Shown in pieces: positions 5,975 through 12,323 of a stretch of 14,452 bases of DNA. Source of the DNA: Nostoc sp. CHAB 5715 (GTDB lineage: Bacteria; Cyanobacteriota; Cyanobacteriia; Cyanobacteriales; Nostocaceae). The stretch lies in the NCBI RefSeq assembly GCF_020829685.1, contig NZ_JAIVFR010000050.1, positions 1-14,452 of the forward strand, in the 5' to 3' direction. Made by a program: the position numbers and the translations under genes. Each line of letters begins with the position of its first letter. The stretch's first letter is position 1. The notes under the pieces were generated by a model. The model was given only the letters and a program-made list of their open reading frames with translations. It had not been told where the DNA came from and searched no databases.

Positions 5975-8386
5975 TCATAGAACTTTTGGCAAGAATAATG
6001 TTTCCAAAATTTCTTCACGCACTTGAAAAGTAACAAGGCAATCTGTTTGAAGTAAACAGTCTATTAGCAGCTTATTTGCATAATAATAATGTTTAAGGCT
6101 TTGTTGATCTTCTTCGTTAAAATCTTTAAAACTAACTCCTAACAATTGATCACCTAATAGTTTTTTACTTGCGACTTCTCTGACTTTATCTGCACCGTGC
6201 TTTAATCTCTCTTCATTTTCTTGCATAGTATTATTTACTTCAAAAAAATCACTCATTATCCTCTCTAGTTCTTCTCGATTATCTTGCCGTATTTTTTGAG
6301 ATTTTATACCATAATTAACAGCAATTTTCATAATTTCATCAGCAGAAGCTGCATTAATTACTTTTATACTTGCTTCATCAGTCATGTCGTCATATTTTTT
6401 AGCATGAATAATACCTTCTTCCAAGCTATTAATATCTTTAAGTATACGAGTAAAACAATTACCGCAAGTTAAGTACTTTGTTCGTGGTTCCAACAAAAAG
6501 CAAAGCTGTCTATCTGGGTCGATGTCATAATCAATGTCAAAATAAAATGCACGAATAGCAGCAGAAAATTTCTTTACTTCTAGATTATCTTTTATCTCAA
6601 ATAGGTGGAGTAGCGATTGAGACTTTTTATTTACAAGCTTCAGATATTTCTGTAGATTATCTTTACCCTCTAAGATTTGATCAGCTTTCTCCTTCATCAA
6701 TCTAAAAAGATTGCTAGCATCTGATAATATCTCTGCTACTAGGAGAAAAACCTCCCTCCATTTGCGGTTTATTAGATGTTTAACTAGCTTATGTAATTCT
6801 TCTTGATCTTTTTGTAATTTTTGATTACTTATTGATTTGTTATCAGCTTCCGAATTTGGAAATTTATCATTATTTTTAAATTCTTCATCGTGATGTAATT
6901 CTTCGTCTAATGTTTGTGGGATTAAGCTAACAATTCTTTTAGCAACAAAATACTCATGAAAAGTAAGGTGAGAAAATGAATAAATTCCTTTAGCTCGCTC
7001 AATTATAATCCCATGTTGAGCTTCCATAGCTTTCAAAAGCTCTTCAATATCCCCCTGCGAAATGTTTGACTCACTATCAAGATTTGATATTTTCTCGATA
7101 TATTTTTTCAGAATGAGCTTGACTTCTAATGGGGTAAAAAAATACTTCTCCTTTTCAAAAGTACTGTAAGCAATTTGACGGAGTAAATCTTTTTTGCGTG
7201 GAAGTGATAATTTTTGATAAATTTGGTCTCGATGAATTCCACGTTTGGCATCCCATTTTTTTAATAAAACATCTAATCCTTCATGGTAACTTTCCGAACG
7301 ATTATTTGTTAAACTAGCAGATTCTTCAAATACTAAGCATAGAAGAGTTAGTAACAAAGGAGTGACGGCTAATTGATAGACACGATTATTCTTATTTAGG
7401 TACTTAATAAACTTCTCTGACTTTCCTGATTTGTTTTTGAACCAATTGTTAGCAAACTCATTTATTTGTTTATCATCAAAATCAGCTATCTCTACTTCTG
7501 TGAATTTATCAAAGGTATACTCCCATGCCGCAATTCGACAAGCGATAACAAAATGATTGTCAAAATATATCCGAGAAAAACTTCTAACTTCTTTTAAAGT
7601 ATGCTCTTGATATTCGGCACTAACTTCATCTAATCCATCCAGTAAAATTAGAGCAGAACCCTGCTTAAATAATTCGCTAAGTTCTTCTTCTGTTACATCA
7701 CACCCAGAGTACTGCTGCCTAATATATTCAAATAAACTAGGTTGAGTTGGATCTTCAGCAAAATATTTTAGAGGGATAAAAATAGGTACAAGGTGAGGTT
7801 GAAAAATACCTTGATTGCACTGAACTGCTAGATATCTTAAGAAGGTAGTTTTACCAGATCCTGGCTTTCCTAGTACAATTAATTTCTTATATTTTTCAAC
7901 TGCTTTTACGCCAAGAAGTCGCTTTTCTACAACTTTACCTAACCCAAATCTGTCAAAATTCTCATATCCACATTCTTTAAGTAATTCATCAATTGTTGTA
8001 CGTCGGAGTGCTGTTAGCTTCTCCAAAATATTCACATCGGTATAGATTTGACTCAACTCAATCGGTTGTGTCATATCTAATATACGCATCGTTCCGCACA
8101 ACTCTTGGGTTAGTTCTTTTACCTGAGTCCGCACCTTTCCAACTAAATCTTGAGCTGAAGGTGCTAAATATCCATACACAATCTCTTGGTAATCAATTTC
8201 TAACGCTTCACAAATGGTAGTAAAGTACTTTTCCCAAACGTTCTCGCCGTTAAAAAACTTACTGATAACAGAACGATTGCAACCCAGTTGAGCAGCTAGA
8301 GACTCTTGTGTGAATTCTCGCTTGATAAAAGCCTCATGTGCTTGCTGGAGTCCTTTTGGAGATGCTTTCAAAGAGGGTTTTGCCAT
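5975..8386 (-). CDS. HTH-NACHT STAND ATPase (bacterial NLR-like protein)
   Basis: This 803-residue protein (numbered from MAKPSLKASPKG) starts with an XRE-like helix-turn-helix (about 13-60: FTQESLAAQLGCNRSVISKF). The NACHT ATPase follows: Walker A GKPGSGKTT (173-181), Walker B LILLDGLDEV (246-255), sensor arginine in VIACRIAAW (R284), a TPLLL helix (about P343), and the winged-helix motif SFSHLTFHEYFVA (470-482). A charged linker (about 495-540) leads to a helical sensor region with a CGNC pair (641-644). The end, HYYYANKLLIDCLLQTD...REEILETLFLP, resembles the C-terminal helical domain of cyanobacterial NACHT proteins. Bacterial NACHT proteins are switch ATPases and several defend against phage. 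No nuclease, TIR or peptidase effector is fused here. The start is ATG 8384-8386; an upstream TTG (8419) lies inside the promoter. The gene is visibly AT-rich, suggesting transfer. Confidence 0.9.
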   Translation of the reverse strand: MAKPSLKASPKGLQQAHEAFIKREFTQESLAAQLGCNRSVISKFFNGENVWEKYFTTICEALEIDYQEIVYGYLAPSAQDLVGKVRTQVKELTQELCGTMRILDMTQPIELSQIYTDVNILEKLTALRRTTIDELLKECGYENFDRFGLGKVVEKRLLGVKAVEKYKKLIVLGKPGSGKTTFLRYLAVQCNQGIFQPHLVPIFIPLKYFAEDPTQPSLFEYIRQQYSGCDVTEEELSELFKQGSALILLDGLDEVSAEYQEHTLKEVRSFSRIYFDNHFVIACRIAAWEYTFDKFTEVEIADFDDKQINEFANNWFKNKSGKSEKFIKYLNKNNRVYQLAVTPLLLTLLCLVFEESASLTNNRSESYHEGLDVLLKKWDAKRGIHRDQIYQKLSLPRKKDLLRQIAYSTFEKEKYFFTPLEVKLILKKYIEKISNLDSESNISQGDIEELLKAMEAQHGIIIERAKGIYSFSHLTFHEYFVAKRIVSLIPQTLDEELHHDEEFKNNDKFPNSEADNKSISNQKLQKDQEELHKLVKHLINRKWREVFLLVAEILSDASNLFRLMKEKADQILEGKDNLQKYLKLVNKKSQSLLHLFEIKDNLEVKKFSAAIRAFYFDIDYDIDPDRQLCFLLEPRTKYLTCGNCFTRILKDINSLEEGIIHAKKYDDMTDEASIKVINAASADEIMKIAVNYGIKSQKIRQDNREELERIMSDFFEVNNTMQENEERLKHGADKVREVASKKLLGDQLLGVSFKDFNEEDQQSLKHYYYANKLLIDCLLQTDCLVTFQVREEILETLFLPKVL

Positions 8387-8418
8387 TGCTGTTACAGTTA
8401 GGTACATACATTCTAGCA

Positions 8419-8447
8419 ATTATAGCCTTAATAAAACAACATGGCAA
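8419..8447 (-). promoter_or_regulatory. Sigma70-type promoter of the NACHT gene
   Basis: On the minus strand, TTGCCA (8442-8447) and a perfect TATAAT (8419-8424) are separated by 17 bp. Transcription would begin near 8412, giving a leader of about 26 nt before ATG 8384-8386 and excluding the TTG start at 8419. Confidence 0.65.
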
Positions 8448-8556
8448 TTTTATATAAAGGCTTTAAACCAAAATAAATAGACAATAAGTAAAAATAAGTA
8501 AACATCCTTGCAAAATAAATTTTAGTAAGTTATTGTACGTATAAGCCAAAAAGGGC

Positions 8557-8594
8557 GAGTCATAGTCGCTCTGGCAGGAGTATACCTATGACTC
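8557..8594 (+). promoter_or_regulatory. Inverted repeat able to mask a start codon
   Basis: GAGTCATAG (8557-8565) is the exact reverse complement of CTATGACTC (8586-8594). The right arm contains the ATG of the 8588 gene, and the 20-nt loop holds its Shine-Dalgarno AGGAG (8576-8580). In RNA the 9-bp stem would bury the start codon, so it could control translation; in DNA it could be an operator. Chance occurrence is possible. Confidence 0.4.
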
Positions 8595-8989
8595 ACAATG
8601 ACTTTATGCAACCGCAACCTTCACTAAGAGAGTGTCTAGACAGTCTGCCCAGGTTTATTGGGACAGAAAGCCCGTATTATGCTTCTCTCAAAAGAGTTGG
8701 GAAAGATAACCAAAGGATTACTTTTCCGAATAGACACTCAATCACCTGTCCTTATGAGGAGCTAATTGATGTAGCTAAGGAGTACGGTCTTACCCCATCA
8801 CCCTTGGGGATGACCACTTTGTTGTCGCAGCAACCTCCTAATAGCGCGATTGATTTTTTTCGTTCCAGGGTTATTGTTGTGGCAATAATCAGTGGTTTTG
8901 GGATTGTTAGAGTGGAATTCCCCGACTCTAGGTCATTTATTGGCAAAGTCGAAATATTTTATAGAGGGCAGCAAATAAAGACTCGCTAA
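8588..8989 (+). CDS. Hypothetical protein, 133 aa
   Basis: I do not recognise this family. The start is well supported: AGGAG lies seven bases before ATG 8588-8590. Residues 1-75 are polar and mixed (QPSLRECLDSLPRF, PNRHSITCPYEELIDVAKEYGL). Residues 85-130 look beta-rich (RVIVVAIISGFGIVRVEF, IGKVEIFYRGQQIKTR), which suggests a small soluble alpha/beta protein; RVIVVAIISGFGIVRV could also be taken for a weak membrane segment, but it is flanked by charges and too beta-like. It is divergent from the NACHT gene, sharing a 200-bp control region, and is followed by a clear terminator at 9140, so it forms its own transcript. A part in the NACHT system is possible but only by position. Confidence 0.7.
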   Translation: MTHNDFMQPQPSLRECLDSLPRFIGTESPYYASLKRVGKDNQRITFPNRHSITCPYEELIDVAKEYGLTPSPLGMTTLLSQQPPNSAIDFFRSRVIVVAIISGFGIVRVEFPDSRSFIGKVEIFYRGQQIKTR

Positions 8990-9139
8990 TAGTTTTTGAG
9001 TGGTGAAGGAAAAATAAATTCTGTCCTCCTAGTTTTTACACACTTCATTTAGAGCAGCTGGTACAGCTGACACTTACTAACAATTAAATATCTACTCGTT
9101 AATATCCAACTAGCCTTGAGGATTAGATACTAATCACAT

Positions 9140-9176
9140 GCTGTTTCAAGTGTAAACCCACATGAACAGCTTTTTT
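9140..9176 (+). terminator. Rho-independent terminator
   Basis: GCTGTT (9140-9145) pairs with AACAGC (9165-9170). The stem continues inward with CA/TG and GTG/CAC past a bulge and a mismatch, and is followed at once by six T (9171-9176). It ends the transcript of the 8588-8989 gene, about 150 bp after its stop. Confidence 0.75.
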
Positions 9177-9183
9177 GTTGGAA

Positions 9184-9233
9184 GTTACATACAACATACA
9201 GGGCTGTTGTATTTGTCAATAGCTTGTTGTAAC
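9184..9233 (+). promoter_or_regulatory. Possible leader hairpins before the small membrane protein
   Basis: ATACAACA (9189-9196) pairs with TGTTGTAT (9205-9212) around an 8-nt loop, and an outer GTTACA (9184-9189) matches TGTAAC (9228-9233). The structure sits about 48 bp before ATG 9281 and could be an operator or RNA leader. No regulator is identified. Confidence 0.3.
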
Positions 9234-9280
9234 CGAAGGTGTATTTATCCCAAATTTCACTCTTCAAAAAGGGCAAAACC

Positions 9281-9520
9281 ATGAAACATCATCTAACTGA
9301 CGACGGTAATTTCTTATTCAACTCGGCTTGTAAGGTACTGAAATTTTTTCTGCTGAGTCTGTTTGGTTTCGTGATCGCGTATGTCATCTCTCAAGTTTTT
9401 GGAGTTGACACAATTGTTCAAATGCTATTATCTCCAAGCCTATGGGAGTGGCTTGGACGCATCGCAGTGTTTATCTTCTGCTTATTTGCAGTTGCCATCA
9501 TTTATGAGTCTTCTCATTAA
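9281..9520 (+). CDS. Small two-helix membrane protein, 79 aa
   Basis: Starting at ATG 9281-9283, the protein has a polar N-terminus (MKHHLTDDGNFLFNSACK), a first membrane helix at about 20-40 (LKFFLLSLFGFVIAYVISQV), an amphipathic loop with two Trp (SPSLWEWLGR), and a second helix at about 58-75 (GRIAVFIFCLFAVAIIY). An upstream in-frame GTG (9239) would add 14 residues, but the polar ATG start fits better; AGGG at about 9270 is a weak Shine-Dalgarno. I do not know the family. Two-helix mini-proteins can be holin-like, small toxins or envelope helpers, and nothing here decides between them. Confidence 0.55.
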   Translation: MKHHLTDDGNFLFNSACKVLKFFLLSLFGFVIAYVISQVFGVDTIVQMLLSPSLWEWLGRIAVFIFCLFAVAIIYESSH

Positions 9521-9851
9521 TTGTCTATCGACATGATCGAGTCAGGTAGGAGTCAGTGGATAGTTCAAGAGAGAGGAAAACTGCCCGACGCTCTCTAAGA
9601 GACGATCTTGCTAGCTAGATCCCTGTAGGAGTATGCGGACTCGCTCTTTGTGGCGCTATCTGTTTCAGTAAAGCGACAGACGACGGGTCTTGGGTTTAAC
9701 ACCCCGATTGTTGCCTCAACTTCCCCTTTCTTACGGCAGTCAAGCATGGCTCCTTTCTCAGTAGGGATCGAATCCCTACTGAGCAAAGCTCCTCCAGCAT
9801 ACCTGCCTCCTTCAATTTGTAATCCATGCGGTATCGGATTAGATTATCGTC
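9521..9851. other. Intergenic region with a strong 11-bp hairpin (9757-9783); possible mobile-element remnant
   Basis: CTCAGTAGGGA (9757-9767) pairs perfectly with TCCCTACTGAG (9773-9783) around TCGAA; CTTT/AAAG just outside extends the stem past a one-base bulge. On the minus strand the hairpin is followed by AAGGAGCC and an ATG (9745-9747) that opens a 50-codon frame down to 9595 (MLDCRKKGEVEATIGVLN, later ATKSESAYSYRDLASK). The peptide is of low complexity, and whether it is translated is unclear. The block could be the end of an IS200/IS605-like element, whose ends are hairpins, or a structured RNA. No transposase is present. Confidence 0.3.
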
Positions 9852-10040
9852 ATGAATAAAGTTTTTTTGAATATTTATTTGGTAGCTATTACATTGCTAC
9901 CGCTTGGTTTAGCAGTTATGGACTCTAGTTATATCCCTTTAGCTACTGGCATTATTCCTACATCCATAACTTGTTTGTTGCAGCTAAATTCCAGTAAGAC
10001 TACAAAACCCCAAATTGAAGAGAGTGAAGATTCAGACTGA
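9852..10040 (+). CDS. Small hydrophobic membrane protein, 62 aa
   Basis: The ORF starts at ATG 9852-9854 without a clear Shine-Dalgarno sequence. Two hydrophobic stretches are visible, at about 4-22 (VFLNIYLVAITLLPLGLAV) and 27-44 (YIPLATGIIPTSITCLLQL), followed by a charged tail (KTTKPQIEESEDSD) that would face the cytoplasm. It may be a two-helix inner-membrane protein. It resembles the 79-aa protein upstream only in general design. It is followed within five bases by an inverted repeat. Family and role are unknown. Confidence 0.45.
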   Translation: MNKVFLNIYLVAITLLPLGLAVMDSSYIPLATGIIPTSITCLLQLNSSKTTKPQIEESEDSD

Positions 10041-10044
10041 CTTA

Positions 10045-10077
10045 GTATAATCTAACTCTAATTTTGATAGATTATAC
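10045..10077. repeat. 10-bp inverted repeat after the 62-aa gene
   Basis: GTATAATCTA (10045-10054) and TAGATTATAC (10068-10077) form perfect arms around a 13-nt loop, beginning five bases after the TGA. It is AT-rich with no T-run, so a weak or processing-type 3' hairpin is more likely than a strong terminator. The remaining sequence up to 10290 has a HIP1 site (10223) and no gene. Confidence 0.5.
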
Positions 10078-10290
10078 ACTTGTGCTGATAGGGAAATTAA
10101 TGTTTGACGACTTTGAACAATAAGGGGTGCTGGTTGCATCAGTACTCAAGTATCCAAGTGTTTATGGGTATATTGTCACACTCACTGCCTCTCTAAATCG
10201 TAGCTGATCGCTCGTGCGATGGGCGATCGCATCTGAAGAAGGCGAAAGATAGCAACTATCCTTCTAAGTTGTGGACAAGGTTAATCATGC

Positions 10291-11466
10291 TTATGCCTCC
10301 TGACTGGACAATAGACTCCACAAGTAATCAATCCGTTTCCAAGCGATCGCAGCTTGCCGTGGAGAGCAACTCAATCCATAAGCACGACGGGCATCGTAAT
10401 TACCCTTGATTCCCTTGGCTACTCCAACGGGAACCCCAGAAGCCACCTCACGAATACCGGGTTGATAGCTTCGGTCTTCATGAGAGAGCCGTACTTGCGT
10501 AATCTGATTTCCAATTTGGTCTGCCCAGGGGGTTGGCTGTTGACGGTAGAATAAGCCATCGGCGTAGGCAATGATAAAGACTCTTTCTCTTTCATGTGGC
10601 AAGCCGAGGCAGTACGCGGGTATAGTTTCCCATTCACATACGTACCGGATTTGGGAAAGGTCTTCGAGGACTGTTGCCATTCCTCTAGAGAGCAGCCCTG
10701 TTGGGTTTTCGATGAGAGCGATTGCTGGTCTACACTGGTTGATGATCCTAAACTGTTCTCCCCAGAGTGCGGATCTGAAGTCGGCAAGTCCAAGTCTATT
10801 TCCTGAGTTACTTGTACCCTGGCAAGGGAATCCGCCGCAGATGATGTCGAACTGTCGTCGGTGGCAGTGGTAATTGGTGATGTCTGGATGGATGGGGATT
10901 TCTGGTTGTTCATGGCGCAATTGTGATTGAGAATAAGGTGAGATTTCGACAAATTGCTGGACTCGGAATTTGTGGGATAGACCTGCGGCTGATATTCCGT
11001 GGTGGCAGAGTCCGCCGATGCCGGAGAAAAGCGAGAGGACTGATTTCACTCTTGCGATCGCACTCCTGACCAATTCATCAGGTACTTCAAAAATTCCCAA
11101 CCCTTCGGCTACGCTCAGGGCAAGCCGCCCAATGTAAGGAATCGGTGTAATCTCGCGTGGATTCTCCAGCTTCCAATGGTATTGCTCAGGCATTCCCCAA
11201 CCAGACGCAACTTGTGAAAACTTGCAATCTACTATTGTGACAATACCGATGACTTGACCGCGACGTAGAGAGATTAATTCTGGGATTACTACCCCCATGC
11301 TTTGGCAAAATTCTCTCGCTAGCTGGTACTCTTTCTTGGTACAGGTTTTTGCAGCGTGAATCAGAATGTCGCCGCGATAATTGATAGGCCAGCCACGGTT
11401 TTCAACATTTTTGAGAGCATAGATAATTGCCCATGCCCAAGGTTGCCTGACTGAAAGTGCTTTCAT
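10291..11466 (-). CDS. ASCH domain fused to C5-cytosine DNA methyltransferase
   Basis: The 391-residue protein has two parts. Residues 1-130 are an ASCH domain (MKALSVRQPWAWAIIYALKN, NRGWPINYRGDILIHAAK), a fold that binds nucleic acids or modified nucleosides. Residues 142-385 are a cytosine-5 methyltransferase: motif I FSGIGG (147-152), motif IV GGFPCQ with the catalytic C215, motif VI ENP (253-255), motif VIII GLPHERERVF (288-297), and a diverged motif IX/X (SCSPRQAAIAWKRI). It methylates cytosine in DNA with S-adenosylmethionine; the recognition site is unknown, and the short target region suggests a phage-type enzyme. No restriction enzyme gene is nearby, so it may be a solitary or protective methylase. 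Residues about 115-122 (ALSVAEGL) come from an inserted dispersed repeat. It starts five bp after the 11472 gene, so the two are co-transcribed. A second frame overlaps it. Confidence 0.9.
   Translation of the reverse strand: MKALSVRQPWAWAIIYALKNVENRGWPINYRGDILIHAAKTCTKKEYQLAREFCQSMGVVIPELISLRRGQVIGIVTIVDCKFSQVASGWGMPEQYHWKLENPREITPIPYIGRLALSVAEGLGIFEVPDELVRSAIARVKSVLSLFSGIGGLCHHGISAAGLSHKFRVQQFVEISPYSQSQLRHEQPEIPIHPDITNYHCHRRQFDIICGGFPCQGTSNSGNRLGLADFRSALWGEQFRIINQCRPAIALIENPTGLLSRGMATVLEDLSQIRYVCEWETIPAYCLGLPHERERVFIIAYADGLFYRQQPTPWADQIGNQITQVRLSHEDRSYQPGIREVASGVPVGVAKGIKGNYDARRAYGLSCSPRQAAIAWKRIDYLWSLLSSQEA
10419..10913 (-). CDS. Overprinted ORF inside the methyltransferase, methylase-accessory motif protein
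   Basis: In another frame of the same strand, inside the methyltransferase gene, a 164-codon frame runs from ATG 10911-10913 (MNNQKSPSIQTSP). It is not a random shadow: it carries a Ser/Thr-rich N-terminus, SSKT (67-70), FPKSGTYVNGKLYP (86-99), LPTP (115-118) and NPVFVRWLLGFP (151-162). This is the ordered motif set that I know from phage and cyanobacterial proteins found beside or at the end of C5 methylases, SGMxxNG...LPTP...NPxFVEWLMGFP. The stop follows right after GFPLE. No Shine-Dalgarno sequence precedes ATG 10913; a TTG at 10952 or ribosomal frameshifting from the methylase are alternatives. It may be a true overlapping gene or the origin of that motif family. The function is unknown. 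Confidence 0.45.
   Translation of the reverse strand: MNNQKSPSIQTSPITTATDDSSTSSAADSLARVQVTQEIDLDLPTSDPHSGENSLGSSTSVDQQSLSSKTQQGCSLEEWQQSSKTFPKSGTYVNGKLYPRTASACHMKEKESLSLPTPMAYSTVNSQPPGQTKLEIRLRKYGSLMKTEAINPVFVRWLLGFPLE
11099..11122 (-). repeat. 24-bp in-frame dispersed repeat in the methyltransferase gene
   Basis: On the minus strand this reads CCCTGAGCGTAGCCGAAGGG, a common Nostocales insertion sequence that gives the peptide ALSVAEG. Removing 24 bp restores GRLGIFEV at the end of the ASCH domain, so the insertion is tolerated in a linker. Exact borders are uncertain by about three bases. Confidence 0.65.
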
Positions 11467-11471
11467 CTGTT

Positions 11472-11852
11472 TTAAAACTCCAGCAATTGAACGTAAGCAT
11501 CCAACGCTGCAAGTGCCGGGTGCGGATGTGGCTGTGAACGCAGTCTGTTGCAGATTGTGGCGATAGTTCCAAGTTCTGTAAAGCTGAAGCTGATACTGGA
11601 CTGTCGAGCCGCGCAGTGTTGAATAATCGTCAGTAACACAAAATTCAACAATTGAATTGTAAGATCACGTCGATTGGCTAAATGTGTTTCTAAGTTGTCA
11701 GTAATAATTAGGCGACTAGCACTAAGAGAATTGCACTTTTCAACATCTGGTAAAATTCGGAGCTTGAACTTGTAATCGCGCTCAGTAGATAAACATTCAT
11801 CAGGGTCAAGAGTTGCCCATTTATGGAAGAGTTGTTGGTATCTTGTACTCAT
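11472..11852 (-). CDS. Hypothetical protein upstream of the methyltransferase, 126 aa
   Basis: I do not recognise this family. It starts at ATG 11850-11852 (MSTRYQQLFHKWATL) and its stop is five bp before the methyltransferase start, a tight two-gene operon. It is probably all helical and soluble: residues 1-50 are charged (ERDYKFKLRILPDVEK), 60-85 amphipathic (LTIQLLNFVLLTIIQHC), and 90-126 contain TELGTIATICNRLRSQPHPHPALAALDAY. There is no signal peptide. The layout suggests a small partner of the DNA-modification gene, or simply a plasmid or phage accessory gene. Its start lies 51 bp from that of the divergent 11904 gene, with a 6-bp inverted repeat (TTCTCG / CGAGAA, 11866-11883) between them that could be a shared operator. 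Confidence 0.65.
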   Translation of the reverse strand: MSTRYQQLFHKWATLDPDECLSTERDYKFKLRILPDVEKCNSLSASRLIITDNLETHLANRRDLTIQLLNFVLLTIIQHCAARQSSISFSFTELGTIATICNRLRSQPHPHPALAALDAYVQLLEF

Positions 11853-11903
11853 AAAGTCTGTAGTTTCTCGTTTCTGCGAGAATAGAAAGAGGAAGGAGGG
11901 ATT

Positions 11904-12308
11904 ATGACAAACGCTTTTCCACCGGAAGATATCAGTGCAAGGTTTGATAATATTGATACTCGTTTAGAAGAGATAGGTGACGAACTGGATTTGCTGAGGA
12001 CAGTACAGAATGCTAACAGGCGGGAAACACGAGGAAATTCCCAAACCATTGCAAGGTTGGAGCGTACCATTAGGGAACTGGCTGACATTGCACGCCTCCA
12101 TCAGGAAGGATTACGCGCTGCTCAAAGAGATGCTGAACGTGACCGTCAAACCATAAGGGAAACTGAAATTCAAGCTGACCGCGATCGAGAAGTATTGTTG
12201 GCTTCTCTACTCCAAGCAGAGCGCGATCGGCAAACCTTCCAAGAAGAAATCCGCAGAATTTGGGAGTATTTACGTGACCGAAATGGCGGCAGTAGTACGC
12301 CGAATTAA
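11904..12308 (+). CDS. Coiled-coil protein, 134 aa
   Basis: The start at ATG 11904-11906 is supported by a strong Shine-Dalgarno (GGAGGG, 11895-11900). Nearly the whole protein is one charged helix: DNIDTRLEEIGDELDLLRT (15-33), ARLERTIRELADIARLHQEG (50-69), then repeats with ERDRQTIRETE, DRDREVLLASLLQ and ERDRQTFQEEIRRIWEYL. The repeated DRQT/DRE units contain GCGATCG sites in the DNA. It ends in a short flexible tail (GGSSTPN). It would form a long dimeric coiled coil in the cytoplasm. It is similar in design to the protein at 936-1241; both belong to a loose class of short cyanobacterial coiled-coil proteins without known role. It ends 15 bp before the end of the dnaB-like gene, tail to tail. 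Confidence 0.75.
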   Translation: MTNAFPPEDISARFDNIDTRLEEIGDELDLLRTVQNANRRETRGNSQTIARLERTIRELADIARLHQEGLRAAQRDAERDRQTIRETEIQADRDREVLLASLLQAERDRQTFQEEIRRIWEYLRDRNGGSSTPN

Positions 12309-12323
12309 TTAACTCCATCCCCT

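Noticed and set aside
8387..8419. Longer N-terminus of the NACHT protein from TTG 8419 or ATG 8407
   Set aside because: The TTG overlaps the TATAAT box and the ATG lies about five bases from the expected transcript start; homologous cyanobacterial NACHT proteins begin with MAK...SLKASP-like sequence.
9757..9783. Possible tRNA T-arm (GATCGAATCCC)
   Set aside because: The stem is too long, the loop does not fit the TTCRANY pattern, and no acceptor, D or anticodon arm can be placed.
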